Assembly: GCA_025934375.1 (NCBI GenBank)
Contig: JAICYD010000012.1
Coordinates: 1 to 64,000 of the forward strand
Direction: 5' to 3'
Length of the DNA stretch: 64,000 nt
Source: Streptosporangiaceae bacterium
Lineage (GTDB): Bacteria > Actinomycetota > Actinomycetes > Streptosporangiales > Streptosporangiaceae
The translations under genes and the position numbers were made by a program. Shown one piece after another: positions 45,699 through 55,179 of this stretch. The notes under the pieces are model-generated. The model had not been told where the DNA came from. It was given only the letters and a program-made list of their open reading frames with translations, and ran no database searches. Position 1 is the stretch's first letter. Every line of letters starts with the position of its first letter.

Positions 45699-48600
45699 AT
45701 GCTCGACAGCGAGCTGACCAACAACGGAACTGATGACAACGACGGCGCTGAGCACGGAGGAAATGGCACAGCCAGCAGCGGCGGGGCGGTAGGCCGCCAG
45801 GCGGAGCCTGCGGCGATGCCGGCCGCGGTTCCCGCTGTGTTGTTCCAGGCCCCCCAGGTGCTGTTCCAGGCGCCGCAGGCCGCACCCGCCTATGGCGGGG
45901 GACGGACCGGCACCGCCTCTGGCGGTAGTGGTACCGCCTCTGGCGGCAGCGGTACCGCCTCCGGCGCGAGCTCCTCCGGCAACGGATCGGGTGCCGCCGA
46001 CGCGGATGACGAGGACGCCGAGCCCGCGCCCCCGGCATCCCGGACGCCGGCCCGCCGGCCCGCCCGGGGCACCCGGGGCGGCCGCAGCACCACCCGGGAC
46101 CGCGTGACCGAGCCCCCGGCCGATGAGGACACTGGCGCCGCAGCGGACGCCGGCGGCGAGGCGACCCCGGCCTCGGATGCTGGCGCCGACGACGCTGATG
46201 AGGGCCCTGGCCGCCGCCGTCGCCGCCGCAACACCCGCACCCGCACCCGTGCGGAGGCGAGCAGCCCCGCCGACCAGGCCGAGGCCGAGGCGACTGAGGC
46301 CGACCCGGCGGACGCCGACGACGCGCTGGCCGACGACGGCGACGAGGCGGGCCTGGACGGGAGCGCCACCAGCCGCAGGCGGCGGCGCAAGCGGCGCCGC
46401 GGATCGGCCGATGCTGACGTCCCCGCGCCGGACGACCCGCCGGACACCGTCGTGCACGTGCGCGAGGCGCACAACCCGGCCGATGACGTCCGCGCGATCA
46501 AGGGATCCACCCGGCTGGAGGCCAAGAAGCAGCGGCGCCGCGAGGGCCGCGAGTCCGGCCGCCGCCGGCCGCCGGTTGTCACCGAGTCGGAATTCCTGGC
46601 CCGCCGGGAGTCCGTCGAGCGGACCATGGTGGTCCGCCAGCGCGGCGAGCGCACCCAGATCGCGGTGCTGGAGGACGGCGTCCTCGTCGAGCACTACGTG
46701 AACCGGACCACGCACCAGTCCTACGTGGGCAACGTGTACCTGGGCAAGGTGCAGAACGTGCTGCCGTCGATGGAGGCGGCGTTCGTCGACATCGGCAAGG
46801 GCCGCAACGCGGTGCTGTACGCGGGCGAAGTCAACTTCGACGCCAGCGGCCTGGAAGGGCAGCCCAAGCGGATCGAATCGGCGCTCAAGCCCGGCCAGGC
46901 GGTGATCGTGCAGGTCACCAAGGACCCCGTCGGCCACAAGGGCGCCCGGCTGACCAGCCAGGTCAGCCTGCCGGGCCGCTACCTGGTGTACGTCCCCGGC
47001 GCGTCGATGACCGGCATCAGCCGCAAGCTGCCCGACACCGAGCGCAACCGGCTCAAGCACATCCTGAAGAAGGTGACGCCGGACAACGCCGGGGTCATCG
47101 TCCGCACCGCCGCCGAGGGCGCGGCCGAGGCCGAGCTCGAGCGCGACGTGACGCGGCTGGCGGCGCAATGGGAGAGCATCGAGAAGAAGGCCAAGACCGC
47201 CACGGCGCCGGCCCTGCTCCACGGTGAGCCCGACCTGACCATCCGCGTCGTGCGCGATGTGTTCAACGAGGACTTCAGCCAGCTGGTCGTCTCCGGCGAC
47301 ATCGGCTGGGAGGTTATCGACGAGTACGTCAAGTACGTCGCGCCGCACCTCGCGGAGCGGCTGCTCCGGTGGGGACCGGAGGCGGAGGCCGCCGAGAAGG
47401 GGCTGCCCGTCCCCGCCGGCGATGACGTGTTCGCCGCTTACCGGATCGACGAGCAGCTCACCAAGGCGCTGGAGCGGAAGGTATGGCTGCCCAGCGGCGG
47501 CTCGCTCATCATCGACCGCACGGAGGCGATGACGGTCGTCGACGTCAACACCGGCAAGTTCACCGGCCAGGGCGGCAACCTGGAGGAGACCGTCACCCGC
47601 AACAACCTGGAGGCGGCCGAGGAGATCGTCCGGCAACTCCGGCTGCGCGACGTCGGTGGCATCGTTGTCATCGACTTCATCGACATGGTCTTGGAATCTA
47701 ACCGGGAGCTGGTCTTGCGCCGGCTGCTGGAGTGCCTGGCCAGGGACCGGACCAAGCACCAGGTCGCCGAGGTAACCTCGCTGGGCCTGGTTCAGATGAC
47801 CCGCAAGCGGGTCGGCGCGGGCCTGCTCGAGGCGTTCTCCGAGGTCTGTGACTGCTGCAACGGCCGTGGCGTGGTCGTGCACCTCGACCCGGCCGAGCCG
47901 GGCCAGCATTCCTCCCGTCGCGGCGGCGGGGCCGACCGAGGCGGGGCCGAGCACGAGGGCCACCCCCGTAGCCGCCCGGGCAACGGGCACGCCCCTGCGG
48001 GCAGCGGTACCGCCTCTGGCGTCAGCGGTACTGGCTCTGGCGGCAGCGGTACCGCCTCTGGCGGCGGTGCTGCCCACGGCGGCCAGTCCGGCACCTCCGA
48101 GTCCGGGGGGGAAGGCGCCGCGATGCAGTCGGGCCAGGGCGGACGGCGCAACCGGCGAGACCGCAACCGGCACGGCAGCCCGGCGGCCGTCGCGTCCGCC
48201 ACGATCGCCCAGGCGATCGCCGGCGTGGCATCCGCGACACTGTCCGCCAGCGCCGACGTTGACTCCGCCGAGTCGACGGCGGTCATCGATCCCGTGGACT
48301 ACGCGGAGCCGGCCGAGACCAGCGGTTTCGCCGGCAGTGGTTCGGGAGGCAGTGCTTCGGGAGGCACGGCGCCCGCGCCCGAGGCACCCGTCGCTGACGT
48401 GCCGCCTGCCGCGCCGGGTCGCCGGACCCGGGCCGGGTCGGCCATGGCCCGCCGCATCGCCACCTCCGACGAGCCCGGTGCCGTCGTCGTCGTCCCGGCC
48501 GGCGCGGTCGCCGGCCCCGAGCCGGCCGCCCAGGCCGCGCCGGTCGCGGGTACCGAGGTGGTGGCTGACGCTGACCCCGCCGTCGAGGTGAAGTCGACGC

Positions 48601-48860
48601 AGGTGGAACCGCTCGTTGAGGCAAAGCCGGTTGAGGTGCCCGAGCCCGAGCCGGTGGCCGAGGCGGTGGCCGAGGCCGAGGCGGCCGCTCAAGCAGAGCC
48701 TGTCGCGGCCGAGCCGGAGGCTGAGTCGGTGGCCGAGGCCGAGGCAGTCGTTACCGAGCCTGTCGCCGACGCCGAGGCCCCCGCTGCCCCAGGGGCAGCT
48801 GAGGCACCCGAGCGGCAAGAGCGCCCGGCCGGCGGCGCCGGCTTCCTCTTCGAGGGCTAG
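45699..48860 (+). CDS. rne: Ribonuclease E/G family protein
   Basis: Single-strand endoribonuclease for mRNA decay and rRNA processing, 1053 residues. The catalytic core sits centrally, as in actinobacteria. The S1 domain begins NVYLGKVQNVLPSMEAAFVDIG near residue 342. The metal-binding DNase-like site has IIDRTEAMTVVDVNTGKF near 604 and IVVIDFIDM near 655. The zinc-link is C-D-C-C in EVCDCCNGRG near 717. The N-terminal ~300 residues are disordered, acidic and Arg-rich. The C-terminal ~330 residues are Gly/Ser- and then Glu/Ala/Pro-rich. Both arms contain TASGGSG-type repeats coded by closely similar DNA near 45910-45970 and 48000-48070. The ATG is at 45699. Confidence 0.93.
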   Translation: MLDSELTNNGTDDNDGAEHGGNGTASSGGAVGRQAEPAAMPAAVPAVLFQAPQVLFQAPQAAPAYGGGRTGTASGGSGTASGGSGTASGASSSGNGSGAADADDEDAEPAPPASRTPARRPARGTRGGRSTTRDRVTEPPADEDTGAAADAGGEATPASDAGADDADEGPGRRRRRRNTRTRTRAEASSPADQAEAEATEADPADADDALADDGDEAGLDGSATSRRRRRKRRRGSADADVPAPDDPPDTVVHVREAHNPADDVRAIKGSTRLEAKKQRRREGRESGRRRPPVVTESEFLARRESVERTMVVRQRGERTQIAVLEDGVLVEHYVNRTTHQSYVGNVYLGKVQNVLPSMEAAFVDIGKGRNAVLYAGEVNFDASGLEGQPKRIESALKPGQAVIVQVTKDPVGHKGARLTSQVSLPGRYLVYVPGASMTGISRKLPDTERNRLKHILKKVTPDNAGVIVRTAAEGAAEAELERDVTRLAAQWESIEKKAKTATAPALLHGEPDLTIRVVRDVFNEDFSQLVVSGDIGWEVIDEYVKYVAPHLAERLLRWGPEAEAAEKGLPVPAGDDVFAAYRIDEQLTKALERKVWLPSGGSLIIDRTEAMTVVDVNTGKFTGQGGNLEETVTRNNLEAAEEIVRQLRLRDVGGIVVIDFIDMVLESNRELVLRRLLECLARDRTKHQVAEVTSLGLVQMTRKRVGAGLLEAFSEVCDCCNGRGVVVHLDPAEPGQHSSRRGGGADRGGAEHEGHPRSRPGNGHAPAGSGTASGVSGTGSGGSGTASGGGAAHGGQSGTSESGGEGAAMQSGQGGRRNRRDRNRHGSPAAVASATIAQAIAGVASATLSASADVDSAESTAVIDPVDYAEPAETSGFAGSGSGGSASGGTAPAPEAPVADVPPAAPGRRTRAGSAMARRIATSDEPGAVVVVPAGAVAGPEPAAQAAPVAGTEVVADADPAVEVKSTQVEPLVEAKPVEVPEPEPVAEAVAEAEAAAQAEPVAAEPEAESVAEAEAVVTEPVADAEAPAAPGAAEAPERQERPAGGAGFLFEG
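45909..45966 (+). repeat. 21-bp tandem repeats in the 5' arm of rne
   Basis: ACCGCCTCTGGCGGYAGYGG recurs two to three times, encoding TASGGSG. Closely related copies lie near 48000-48065 in the 3' arm, over 2 kb away. Confidence 0.8.
48000..48066 (+). repeat. Gly/Ser-coding repeats in the 3' arm of rne
   Basis: GGCAGCGGTACCGCCTCTGG occurs twice with a diverged unit between, encoding GSGTASGVSGTGSGGSGTASGGG. It shares a stretch of about 19 bases with the 5' arm repeats. Confidence 0.8.
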
Positions 48861-49097
48861 GGTCGCAACGGGCAACGGTCAGAGCCACTCGCGGACCTGG
48901 TAAGCTATGCGCTAGCGACCCGAGGCCGTCAGCTGGCTCCGCTGGTCGCTTCATGCGCGTAAGATGGCCCGTCGGTTCCTGGCGGGCCAGGTGGATGGCG
49001 AGCTCGCCGCGCCCGCGATGGTCGATCGTCGAAGGTCGAAGCCGTCGAAGGTCAAACCGGGGCATAGGGCACGCATAAGGGAGAAGAGAGTTCTCGG

Positions 49098-49403
49098 GTG
49101 TACGCGATTGTGCGCTGCGGCGGCAGGCAGGAAAAGGTCGCCCTCGATGACGTGCTCACCGTCGACAAGCTGGCGGAAGCCGAGGAGGGCGCGACCATCA
49201 CGCTGCCTGCGCTCCTCGTGGTGGACGGCGAGACGGTCATCACCGATGCGAGCGGCTACACGGTGACCGCCGAGGTCGTCGGCGAGGCGGCCGGGCCGAA
49301 GATCAACATGATCCACTACAAGAACAAGAGCGGCTACAAGCGTCGTCAGGGCCACCGGCAGAAGTACACGCAGGTGCGGGTAACCGGGATCGAGAAGGCG
49401 TAG
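49098..49403 (+). CDS. rplU: 50S ribosomal protein L21
   Basis: 101 residues starting [24 protein letters not shown], with the C-terminal signature [28 protein letters not shown]. The GTG start at 49098 follows GGGAGAAG about ten bases upstream. The 237-bp gap after rne should hold its promoter; the leader contains a direct repeat GTCGAAGGTC but no recognised L21-binding structure. rpmA follows by five bases. Confidence 0.97.
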   Translation: MYAIVRCGGRQEKVALDDVLTVDKLAEAEEGATITLPALLVVDGETVITDASGYTVTAEVVGEAAGPKINMIHYKNKSGYKRRQGHRQKYTQVRVTGIEKA

Positions 49404-49408
49404 CGGAA

Positions 49409-49672
49409 ATGGCACACAAGAAGGGCGCGTCGTCCAGCCGTAACGGCCGTGACTCCAACGCGCAGCGACTCGGCGTCAAGCGGTACGGCGGCCAGGCGGT
49501 CAACGCCGGCGAGATCATCGTCCGCCAGCGCGGGACCCACTTCCACCCCGGCGACGGCGTCGGCCGTGGTGGTGACGACACACTGTTCGCGCTGGTCACC
49601 GGGGCCGTCAAGTTCGGCACTGTCCGTGGCCGCCGTGCGGTGAGCATCGTTCCCGGCGCGGGCCCGTCCTAG
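49409..49672 (+). CDS. rpmA: 50S ribosomal protein L27
   Basis: 87 residues. The N-terminus [42 protein letters not shown] is diagnostic; there is no Firmicutes-type cleavable leader. It is co-transcribed with rplU. A 16-bp hairpin separates it from obg. Confidence 0.97.
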   Translation: MAHKKGASSSRNGRDSNAQRLGVKRYGGQAVNAGEIIVRQRGTHFHPGDGVGRGGDDTLFALVTGAVKFGTVRGRRAVSIVPGAGPS

Positions 49673-49706
49673 ACGGTCCAGCTCAGGGAACGCGATACGC
49701 AGGCGT

Positions 49707-49739
49707 TGAAGGCGGGCCGGGTCACCCGGTCCGCCTTCA
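49707..49739 (+). terminator. Hairpin between rpmA and obg
   Basis: TGAAGGCGGGCCGGGT pairs with ACCCGGTCCGCCTTCA (one G-U pair) across a single-base gap, so the tip must open. It may be a partial terminator that lowers obg transcription relative to the ribosomal proteins. Confidence 0.6.
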
Positions 49740-49764
49740 GTCATGCTTAGAGGGGATACACGTC

Positions 49765-51186
49765 ATGGCGGAGTTCGCTGACCAGGCGGCGCTGCGGGTG
49801 CAGGCCGGCGATGGAGGAGACGGCTGCGCCTCGGTTCACCGTGAGAAGTTCAAGCCGCTCGGCGGCCCCGACGGAGGCAACGGCGGGCGCGGCGGCGACG
49901 TGATCCTCGAGGTTGACGCCTCGGCATCGACACTGCTGGACTTCCACCGCCGCCCAGTGCGCAAGGCGGGCAACGGCAAGCAAGGATCCGGCTCCAACCG
50001 CAGCGGCGCCGACGGCGGCGACCTCGTCGTCAAGGTTCCCAACGGCACGGTCGTCCTTGACCGGCACGGGAAGATCCTCGCCGACCTGATGGGGATCGGC
50101 ACCCGGTTCGTGGCTGCCGCGGGCGGCAAGGGCGGCCTCGGTAACGCCGCGCTGGCCTCGCCCAGGCGCAAGGCCCCGGGGTTCGCGCTCAGGGGCGAGC
50201 CGGGTGAATCGCGAGAGCTTACGCTGGAGCTGAAGACGGTGGCCGACATCGGGCTGGTCGGCTTCCCCAACGCCGGCAAGTCCTCGCTGATCGCGGCCAT
50301 GTCCGCCGCCCGGCCGAAGATCGCGGACTACCCGTTCACCACCCTCATCCCCAACCTCGGCGTGGTCGAGGCGGGCGACGTCCAGTTCGTCGTCGCCGAC
50401 GTGCCGGGCCTCATCCCTGGCGCCAGCCAGGGAAAGGGGCTGGGCCATGACTTCCTCCGCCATGTCGAGCGCTGCTCCGCGCTCGTGCACGTGCTGGACT
50501 GCGCCACGATGGAGCCGGGCCGCGACCCGATCTCCGACCTTGACGCGATCGAAGCGGAACTGGCCGCCTACGAGGAACTGACCGCCACCGGCACCCTGGT
50601 CACCGCCACCGGCGCCAACGCGGGCAGCGGCTTTGTCCCGCTCTCGCGGCGGCCCAAGCTCGTCGTGCTCAACAAGGTCGACGTTCCGGAAGGCCGCGAG
50701 CTGGCTGAGCTCGTCCGGCCCGAGATCGAGGCCCGCGGGCTGGCCGTCTACGAGATTTCCGCCGCGACCACCGAGGGGCTGCGCGAGCTCGGCTTCGCGA
50801 TGGCCGGGCTGGTCACCCAAGCCCGGGCGGAACAGCCCGAGCCGGAGCCGGCCCGCGTCATCATCCGCCCGGCGGCGGTCAGCGGCCCGGAGTTCGAGGT
50901 GGTGCGCACCCCGGAGGGCGCCTACTTCATCCGCGGCGACAAGCCCCGGCGCTGGGTGCGGCAGACCGACTTCACCAACGAGGAGGCGGTCGGCTACCTG
51001 GCCGACCGGCTGGCCCGCCTCGGCGTGGAGGAAGCCCTGGCCAAGGCGGGTGCCACGCCAGATGATGATGTCCTCATCGGCGACGAGGACGACGCCGTCG
51101 TCTTCGACTGGGACCCCACCCTGGAGACCGGGCAGGGGCATACGCCCGGCCCGCGCGGCACCGACGCCCGGCTGCAGAACTGGTAA
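49765..51186 (+). CDS. obg: GTPase Obg/CgtA
   Basis: Ribosome-assembly and stress-linked GTPase, 473 residues. The Gly-rich Obg fold covers about 1-158 ([28 protein letters not shown]). The G domain has G1 GFPNAGKS near 167, the switch regions [11 protein letters not shown] and DVPGLI, and NKVD. The C-terminal OCT domain (about 360-440) is present, with [28 protein letters not shown] variable tail follows. ATG 49765. Confidence 0.96.
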   Translation: MAEFADQAALRVQAGDGGDGCASVHREKFKPLGGPDGGNGGRGGDVILEVDASASTLLDFHRRPVRKAGNGKQGSGSNRSGADGGDLVVKVPNGTVVLDRHGKILADLMGIGTRFVAAAGGKGGLGNAALASPRRKAPGFALRGEPGESRELTLELKTVADIGLVGFPNAGKSSLIAAMSAARPKIADYPFTTLIPNLGVVEAGDVQFVVADVPGLIPGASQGKGLGHDFLRHVERCSALVHVLDCATMEPGRDPISDLDAIEAELAAYEELTATGTLVTATGANAGSGFVPLSRRPKLVVLNKVDVPEGRELAELVRPEIEARGLAVYEISAATTEGLRELGFAMAGLVTQARAEQPEPEPARVIIRPAAVSGPEFEVVRTPEGAYFIRGDKPRRWVRQTDFTNEEAVGYLADRLARLGVEEALAKAGATPDDDVLIGDEDDAVVFDWDPTLETGQGHTPGPRGTDARLQNW

Positions 51187-51211
51187 GAGAGCCGAACTTT
51201 CAGGGGAGCCG

Positions 51212-52384
51212 ATGAGCGAGGCCGCGGCCCGGCGGGACGCCTGCGCCACGGGGCCGGAGGATGGCGCCCGGCGGGAGGACATCGCCGGCGCGCCCCGGGT
51301 CGTCGTCAAGGTCGGGTCGTCCTCGCTCACGCGCCGCGGCGGCGCGATCGACGACGAGCGCATCGCGGCACTCGTCAGCGCGATCGCCGCCCGCGTCGCC
51401 GCCGGCGGCCAGGTGCTCCTGGTGTCCTCGGGGGCGATCGCGGCCGGGCTGGCGCCGCTCGGCCTGCCCCGGCGGCCACGGGACCTGGCCACCCAGCAGG
51501 CGGCGGCCAGCGTCGGGCAGGGGCTGCTGATCGCCCGGTACACGGCCGCCTTCGCGCTGCACGGACTGGGCACCGGGCAGGTGCTGCTCACCGCCGATGA
51601 CCTGATGCGGCGTGGCCACTACCGCAACGCCCAGCGCACCCTGGACCGGCTCCTGGAGCTGGGAATGGTCCCGGTGATCAACGAGAACGACACGGTGGCC
51701 ACCGACGAGATCCGGTTCGGCGACAACGACCGGCTCGCGGCGCTGGTCGCCCACGTCACCCGGGCGGACGCGCTGATCTTGCTGTCCGACGTGGACGGCC
51801 TCTACGACGGCGACCCGCGTAAGGGGGGCGCCCGCAAGATCACCGAGGTGCACGGCCTGGCCGACCTGGCGGGGATCAAGGCAGGCCGCGTCGGTGCCAG
51901 CGGCATCGGGACCGGTGGCATGGCCACCAAGGTCGACTCGGCGGCGATCGCGACCCAGGCGGGCATCCCCACCGTGCTGGCCGCCGCCCGGTGGGCGGCG
52001 CAGGCGCTGGCCGGGGAGCCGACCGGGACGTACTTCGCGCCGACCGGGCAGCGGCCGTCGACCCGGCTGCTGTGGCTCGCGCACGCCGCCGTTGCTCGCG
52101 GCACGCTGATGCTCGACACGGGGGCGGTGGCGGCCGTGGTCCAGCGCCGCGCGTCCCTGCTGCCGGCCGGCATCACCGGGGTCGCGGGCACCTTCGAGGC
52201 CGGCGACCCGGTCAACTTGTCCGGTGAGGACGGCACGGTCGTCGCCCGTGGCCTGGTCAGCTACGACGCCACCGAGATCCCCGGCCTGATGGGCCGCTCC
52301 ACCAGGTGGCTGGCCAGCCGCATGGGCCCGGAGTACGAGCGCGAGGTAGTCCACCGCGACGACCTCGTCATTTTGGCTGGCTGA
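51212..52384 (+). CDS. proB: Glutamate 5-kinase
   Basis: First step of proline synthesis, phosphorylating glutamate; 390 residues. The amino-acid kinase domain has VVKVGSSSLT, VSSGAIAAGLAPLG, VINENDTVATDEIRFGDNDRLAALVA and GTGGMATKVDSAAIA. A C-terminal PUA domain (about 295-380) is complete. The first ~28 residues are an extra leader. ATG 51212 follows AGGGGAG. In most actinobacteria proA lies immediately downstream; here the next gene is a reverse-strand M48 peptidase. Confidence 0.95.
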   Translation: MSEAAARRDACATGPEDGARREDIAGAPRVVVKVGSSSLTRRGGAIDDERIAALVSAIAARVAAGGQVLLVSSGAIAAGLAPLGLPRRPRDLATQQAAASVGQGLLIARYTAAFALHGLGTGQVLLTADDLMRRGHYRNAQRTLDRLLELGMVPVINENDTVATDEIRFGDNDRLAALVAHVTRADALILLSDVDGLYDGDPRKGGARKITEVHGLADLAGIKAGRVGASGIGTGGMATKVDSAAIATQAGIPTVLAAARWAAQALAGEPTGTYFAPTGQRPSTRLLWLAHAAVARGTLMLDTGAVAAVVQRRASLLPAGITGVAGTFEAGDPVNLSGEDGTVVARGLVSYDATEIPGLMGRSTRWLASRMGPEYEREVVHRDDLVILAG

Positions 52385-52396
52385 CCCCGCAAACGC

Positions 52397-52436
52397 CGAT
52401 CGCGCCAGCCGCCCGCTGGGGCGGCCGGCGCGATCG
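52397..52436. terminator. Bidirectional hairpin between proB and the M48 gene
   Basis: CGATCGCGCC-A-GCCGCC pairs with GGCGGC-C-GGCGCGATCG (17 bp, one mismatch) around a short loop. It lies between converging stops. Confidence 0.7.
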
Positions 52437-52452
52437 AGGCGCCTGGGGATGC

Positions 52453-53493
52453 CTAGTTGTTGTCGCCAGAACCCGAGCCGGTGTTGCGGTTGTTGCCGCC
52501 GAGGCGGTCGAACAGGCCGCCCACGGTCCGCGCGCCGGTCTCAGCGACGCCGCGCAGGATGCCCGCCAGCGGGTCCTCGGAGCGGTTCCAGGTGTCCTGG
52601 TAGGACTTGGCGGCGTTGCGCACCTCGTCGGTGAACTTCGCGTCACGGTCGTTGTCCCGGCGCGGGTAGTCCCCGCCGAGGATCCGGTCGTACTCACCGT
52701 TGGTGGCCCAGCGGTCGAGCTCCCCGAACCGGACGACCGCGTGCGGGTGCGTGGTGCCCTGCAACTGCAGCAGCTTCAGGATGCTGTCGCGCAGGTCCGG
52801 CACCGCGTCGTACTCGTGAGCCTGCTCGCGGAACGCGTCCGGGTTCAGCTCGGACAGGTGCGGGCCACCCGCCAGCTTCATCAGCGCACGGCGCCCGGCG
52901 TCCACGTCCTGGCAGGCCAGCAGGCCAGCCCGGTCACACGACAGCTCGGACTTGCGGAACCACTCCTCAAGACCCCAGATGATGGCGCGCAGCCCGAGGA
53001 AGCCAATGGGCATCCACGCGATCCGCGCGGCGAGGTTGATGAGGATCAGCAGCATCGTGCGGTACACCGCGTGCCCGGACAGGATGTGCCCGATCTCGTG
53101 GCCGACGACAAACCGCAGTTCCTCCTCGTCGTGCAGGTTCGCCAGCCCCGTCGTGATCACGATGAACGGCTTGTCGCGGCCAATGGCCATCGCGTTCACG
53201 ATCGGACTCTGCATGACGTAGCACTCGGGCACGTCCGGCAGGTCGAGGATGTAGGCGCCATCCCGGACGAGGGCGTAGATGTGCGGGAACTGGCGCTCGG
53301 ACACCTTCACGGCGCCGGCGAGGTAGGTGAGGCGCAGCGCGCGCTCGTTGATAAGGCCGAACAGCTTGCTCAGTAGCACGTCAAAGCCGCTCAGCTTGCG
53401 CAGCGCTACCAGCGCTGAGCGGTCCGCGGGATGCTCGTAGGCCCGCGAGCTAATCCCCGTGAGGCGGACACGTGCGCGATCAGGCACAGTCAT
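52453..53493 (-). CDS. M48-family metallopeptidase (HtpX-like)
   Basis: 346 residues. The zinc motif is His132-Glu133-x-x-His136 in [14 protein letters not shown]; the third ligand is probably the Glu in [16 protein letters not shown]. Two hydrophobic segments around 140-175 suggest membrane association, with the active site in the cytoplasm. The C-terminal third is polar and ends in an Asn/Gly-rich tail. The role is probably membrane protein quality control, by family resemblance. ATG 53493; it diverges from nadD across about 100 bp. Confidence 0.88.
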   Translation of the reverse strand: MTVPDRARVRLTGISSRAYEHPADRSALVALRKLSGFDVLLSKLFGLINERALRLTYLAGAVKVSERQFPHIYALVRDGAYILDLPDVPECYVMQSPIVNAMAIGRDKPFIVITTGLANLHDEEELRFVVGHEIGHILSGHAVYRTMLLILINLAARIAWMPIGFLGLRAIIWGLEEWFRKSELSCDRAGLLACQDVDAGRRALMKLAGGPHLSELNPDAFREQAHEYDAVPDLRDSILKLLQLQGTTHPHAVVRFGELDRWATNGEYDRILGGDYPRRDNDRDAKFTDEVRNAAKSYQDTWNRSEDPLAGILRGVAETGARTVGGLFDRLGGNNRNTGSGSGDNN

Positions 53494-53595
53494 ACTCGCA
53501 TGGTAGTACCGCGGGAGAGCGCAGGACAGGGTTCAGCGGAAATTCGCGCTATATCTCGACTTTCAATTCGTACGGTGATGGCTAGGAGACAGTCG

Positions 53596-54198
53596 GTGAA
53601 TAACCCTCACGGGCGCAGACGGGTCGGGGTGATGGGCGGCACCTTCGACCCGGTCCACCACGGGCACCTTGTCGCCGGCAGCGAGGTGGCCCACATCTTC
53701 GGCCTGGACGAGGTGATCTTCGTGCCGACCGGCCAGCCCTGGCAGAAGGAGGGCCGCGCGGTCTCCCCGGCCGAGGACCGGTACCTGATGACGGTGATCG
53801 CCACCGCCTCCAACCCCCGGTTCAGCGTCAGCCGGGTCGACATCGACCGCCCCGGGCCTACCTACACGATCGACACGCTCCGCGACCTGCGGGAGGCGAA
53901 CGGCCCGGACGCCGACCTGTTCTTCATCACCGGCGCCGACGCGCTGGCGAAGATGCTGACCTGGCACGACGTGGACAAGCTGTTCTCGCTGGCCCACTTC
54001 ATCGGCTGCACCCGGCCCGGGCACCGGCTGACCGGCGCGGGGCTCCCCGAGGGGAAGGTGTCCCTCGTGGAGATCCCCGCGCTGGCCATCTCCTCCAGCG
54101 AGTGCCGCAACCGGGTGGCCGCTGGCGAGCCTGTCTGGTACCTCGTCCCCGACGGCGTCGTGCAGTACATCGGAAAGCGAAACCTGTACCGGCGCTAG
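53596..54198 (+). CDS. nadD: Nicotinate-nucleotide adenylyltransferase
   Basis: Makes deamido-NAD from nicotinate mononucleotide and ATP, 200 residues. The nucleotidyltransferase motif [12 protein letters not shown] is near residues 14-25 and the [10 protein letters not shown] motif near 168. GTG 53596 is preferred because AGGAG ends seven bases upstream; ATG 53578 is in frame. Normally rsfS follows closely in actinobacteria; here a reverse-strand ABC operon of about 3.2 kb intervenes. Confidence 0.94.
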   Translation: MNNPHGRRRVGVMGGTFDPVHHGHLVAGSEVAHIFGLDEVIFVPTGQPWQKEGRAVSPAEDRYLMTVIATASNPRFSVSRVDIDRPGPTYTIDTLRDLREANGPDADLFFITGADALAKMLTWHDVDKLFSLAHFIGCTRPGHRLTGAGLPEGKVSLVEIPALAISSSECRNRVAAGEPVWYLVPDGVVQYIGKRNLYRR

Positions 54199-54210
54199 CA
54201 CGGGGTTTGT

Positions 54211-54257
54211 CGGCCGGCCGGGGGTCTGGGGGATTGGTGCGCGTCCCCCGGGAAACA
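54211..54257. repeat. GC-rich short repeat, copy D
   Basis: GGCCGGGGGTCTGGGGGATT then GTCCCCCGGGAAACAC. It lies between the converging nadD and ABC permease stops, where it can fold and may terminate both. Confidence 0.7.
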
Positions 54258-54263
54258 CGGTCC

Positions 54264-55178
54264 CTACTTGATGGAGCCGGCGGTCAGGCCGCCCACTACC
54301 CGCCCCTCGATCAGCGCGAACAAGATGAACACCGGGATGGTGGCCACCAGCGACGCGCCGAACAGGTGCTGCCAGTCGACGGTGTACTGCCCGATGAAGG
54401 AGTCCAGCCGCACCGTCAGCGGGAAGTCATCGCTGCTGGTGGTCAGGGCCAGCGCGGAGATGAACTCGTTCCACGCCGAGATGAACGTGAAGATCAGCGC
54501 GGTCACGATGCCCGGCAGCGCCAGCGGCACGGTCACCCGCATGAGCGCGCCCACGCGGCCGTGCCCGTCGACCATCGCCGCCTCCTCAAGCTCATACGGG
54601 ATCGACCCGATGTAGGCGTTGAGGATCCAGATGGCGAAGGCGAGGTTGAACCCGGCGTTGACCAGGATCAGCGACCAGACCGGGTTGATGTTCAGCAGCC
54701 CGAAGGACAGGAACTCCTTGTAGATGCCCACGATCAGCGCGGTCGGCTGCAGCATCTGGGTGGCCAGCACGAGCAGCAGGAACGCGCCGCGCCCGCGGAA
54801 CCGGTGCCGGGAGGTGTAGTACGCCGCCGGCAGCGCGACCAGCAGCACCAGCACCGTCGAGCCGCCCGCGATCTCCAGGCTCACCCGCACGCTGGACAAG
54901 ATCCCGTAGGCGGACCCCCACATGTTCGTGAGGTTCGACCACGCGAAGTGGTGCGGCAGGTAGTCGCGGTCGAACAGCTCGCGCTGCGGCCGCACCGACG
55001 TGATCAGCATCTCCAGGTACGGCAGCAGGAACAGCACCGCCACCACGTACGCAACGAGCGTGATGACCGCGGTCTTCACCGAGGGGAGCCGGGCCGGCCC
55101 CCGCCGCGCCCGGGCACCGCGCGCGGCCCCGGCGGCCTTCCCGGTGCTCGCGCCGGTCGTCAGGGTCGGTGCCGCCAT
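54264..55178 (-). CDS. Carbohydrate ABC transporter permease (CUT1, MalG-type)
   Basis: 304 residues with six membrane segments. The EAA loop is EEAAMVDGHGRVGALMRVTVPLALPGI near residue 195, marking a binding-protein-dependent permease; the C-terminus has FFGASL-type sequence and GGLTAGSIK. It pairs with the next gene upstream to form the channel. The start is ATG 55178 with GGAGGGGAG just upstream, one base after the other permease stop. No ATPase is encoded here, so a shared MsiK-type ATPase elsewhere is expected, as is usual for CUT1 systems in actinomycetes. Confidence 0.92.
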   Translation of the reverse strand: MAAPTLTTGASTGKAAGAARGARARRGPARLPSVKTAVITLVAYVVAVLFLLPYLEMLITSVRPQRELFDRDYLPHHFAWSNLTNMWGSAYGILSSVRVSLEIAGGSTVLVLLVALPAAYYTSRHRFRGRGAFLLLVLATQMLQPTALIVGIYKEFLSFGLLNINPVWSLILVNAGFNLAFAIWILNAYIGSIPYELEEAAMVDGHGRVGALMRVTVPLALPGIVTALIFTFISAWNEFISALALTTSSDDFPLTVRLDSFIGQYTVDWQHLFGASLVATIPVFILFALIEGRVVGGLTAGSIK

Positions 55179-55179
55179 C

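Noticed and set aside
48861..49097. L21 leader RNA structure before rplU
   Set aside because: The known L21 leader is described from Firmicutes; I see only a direct repeat and no matching stem arrangement.
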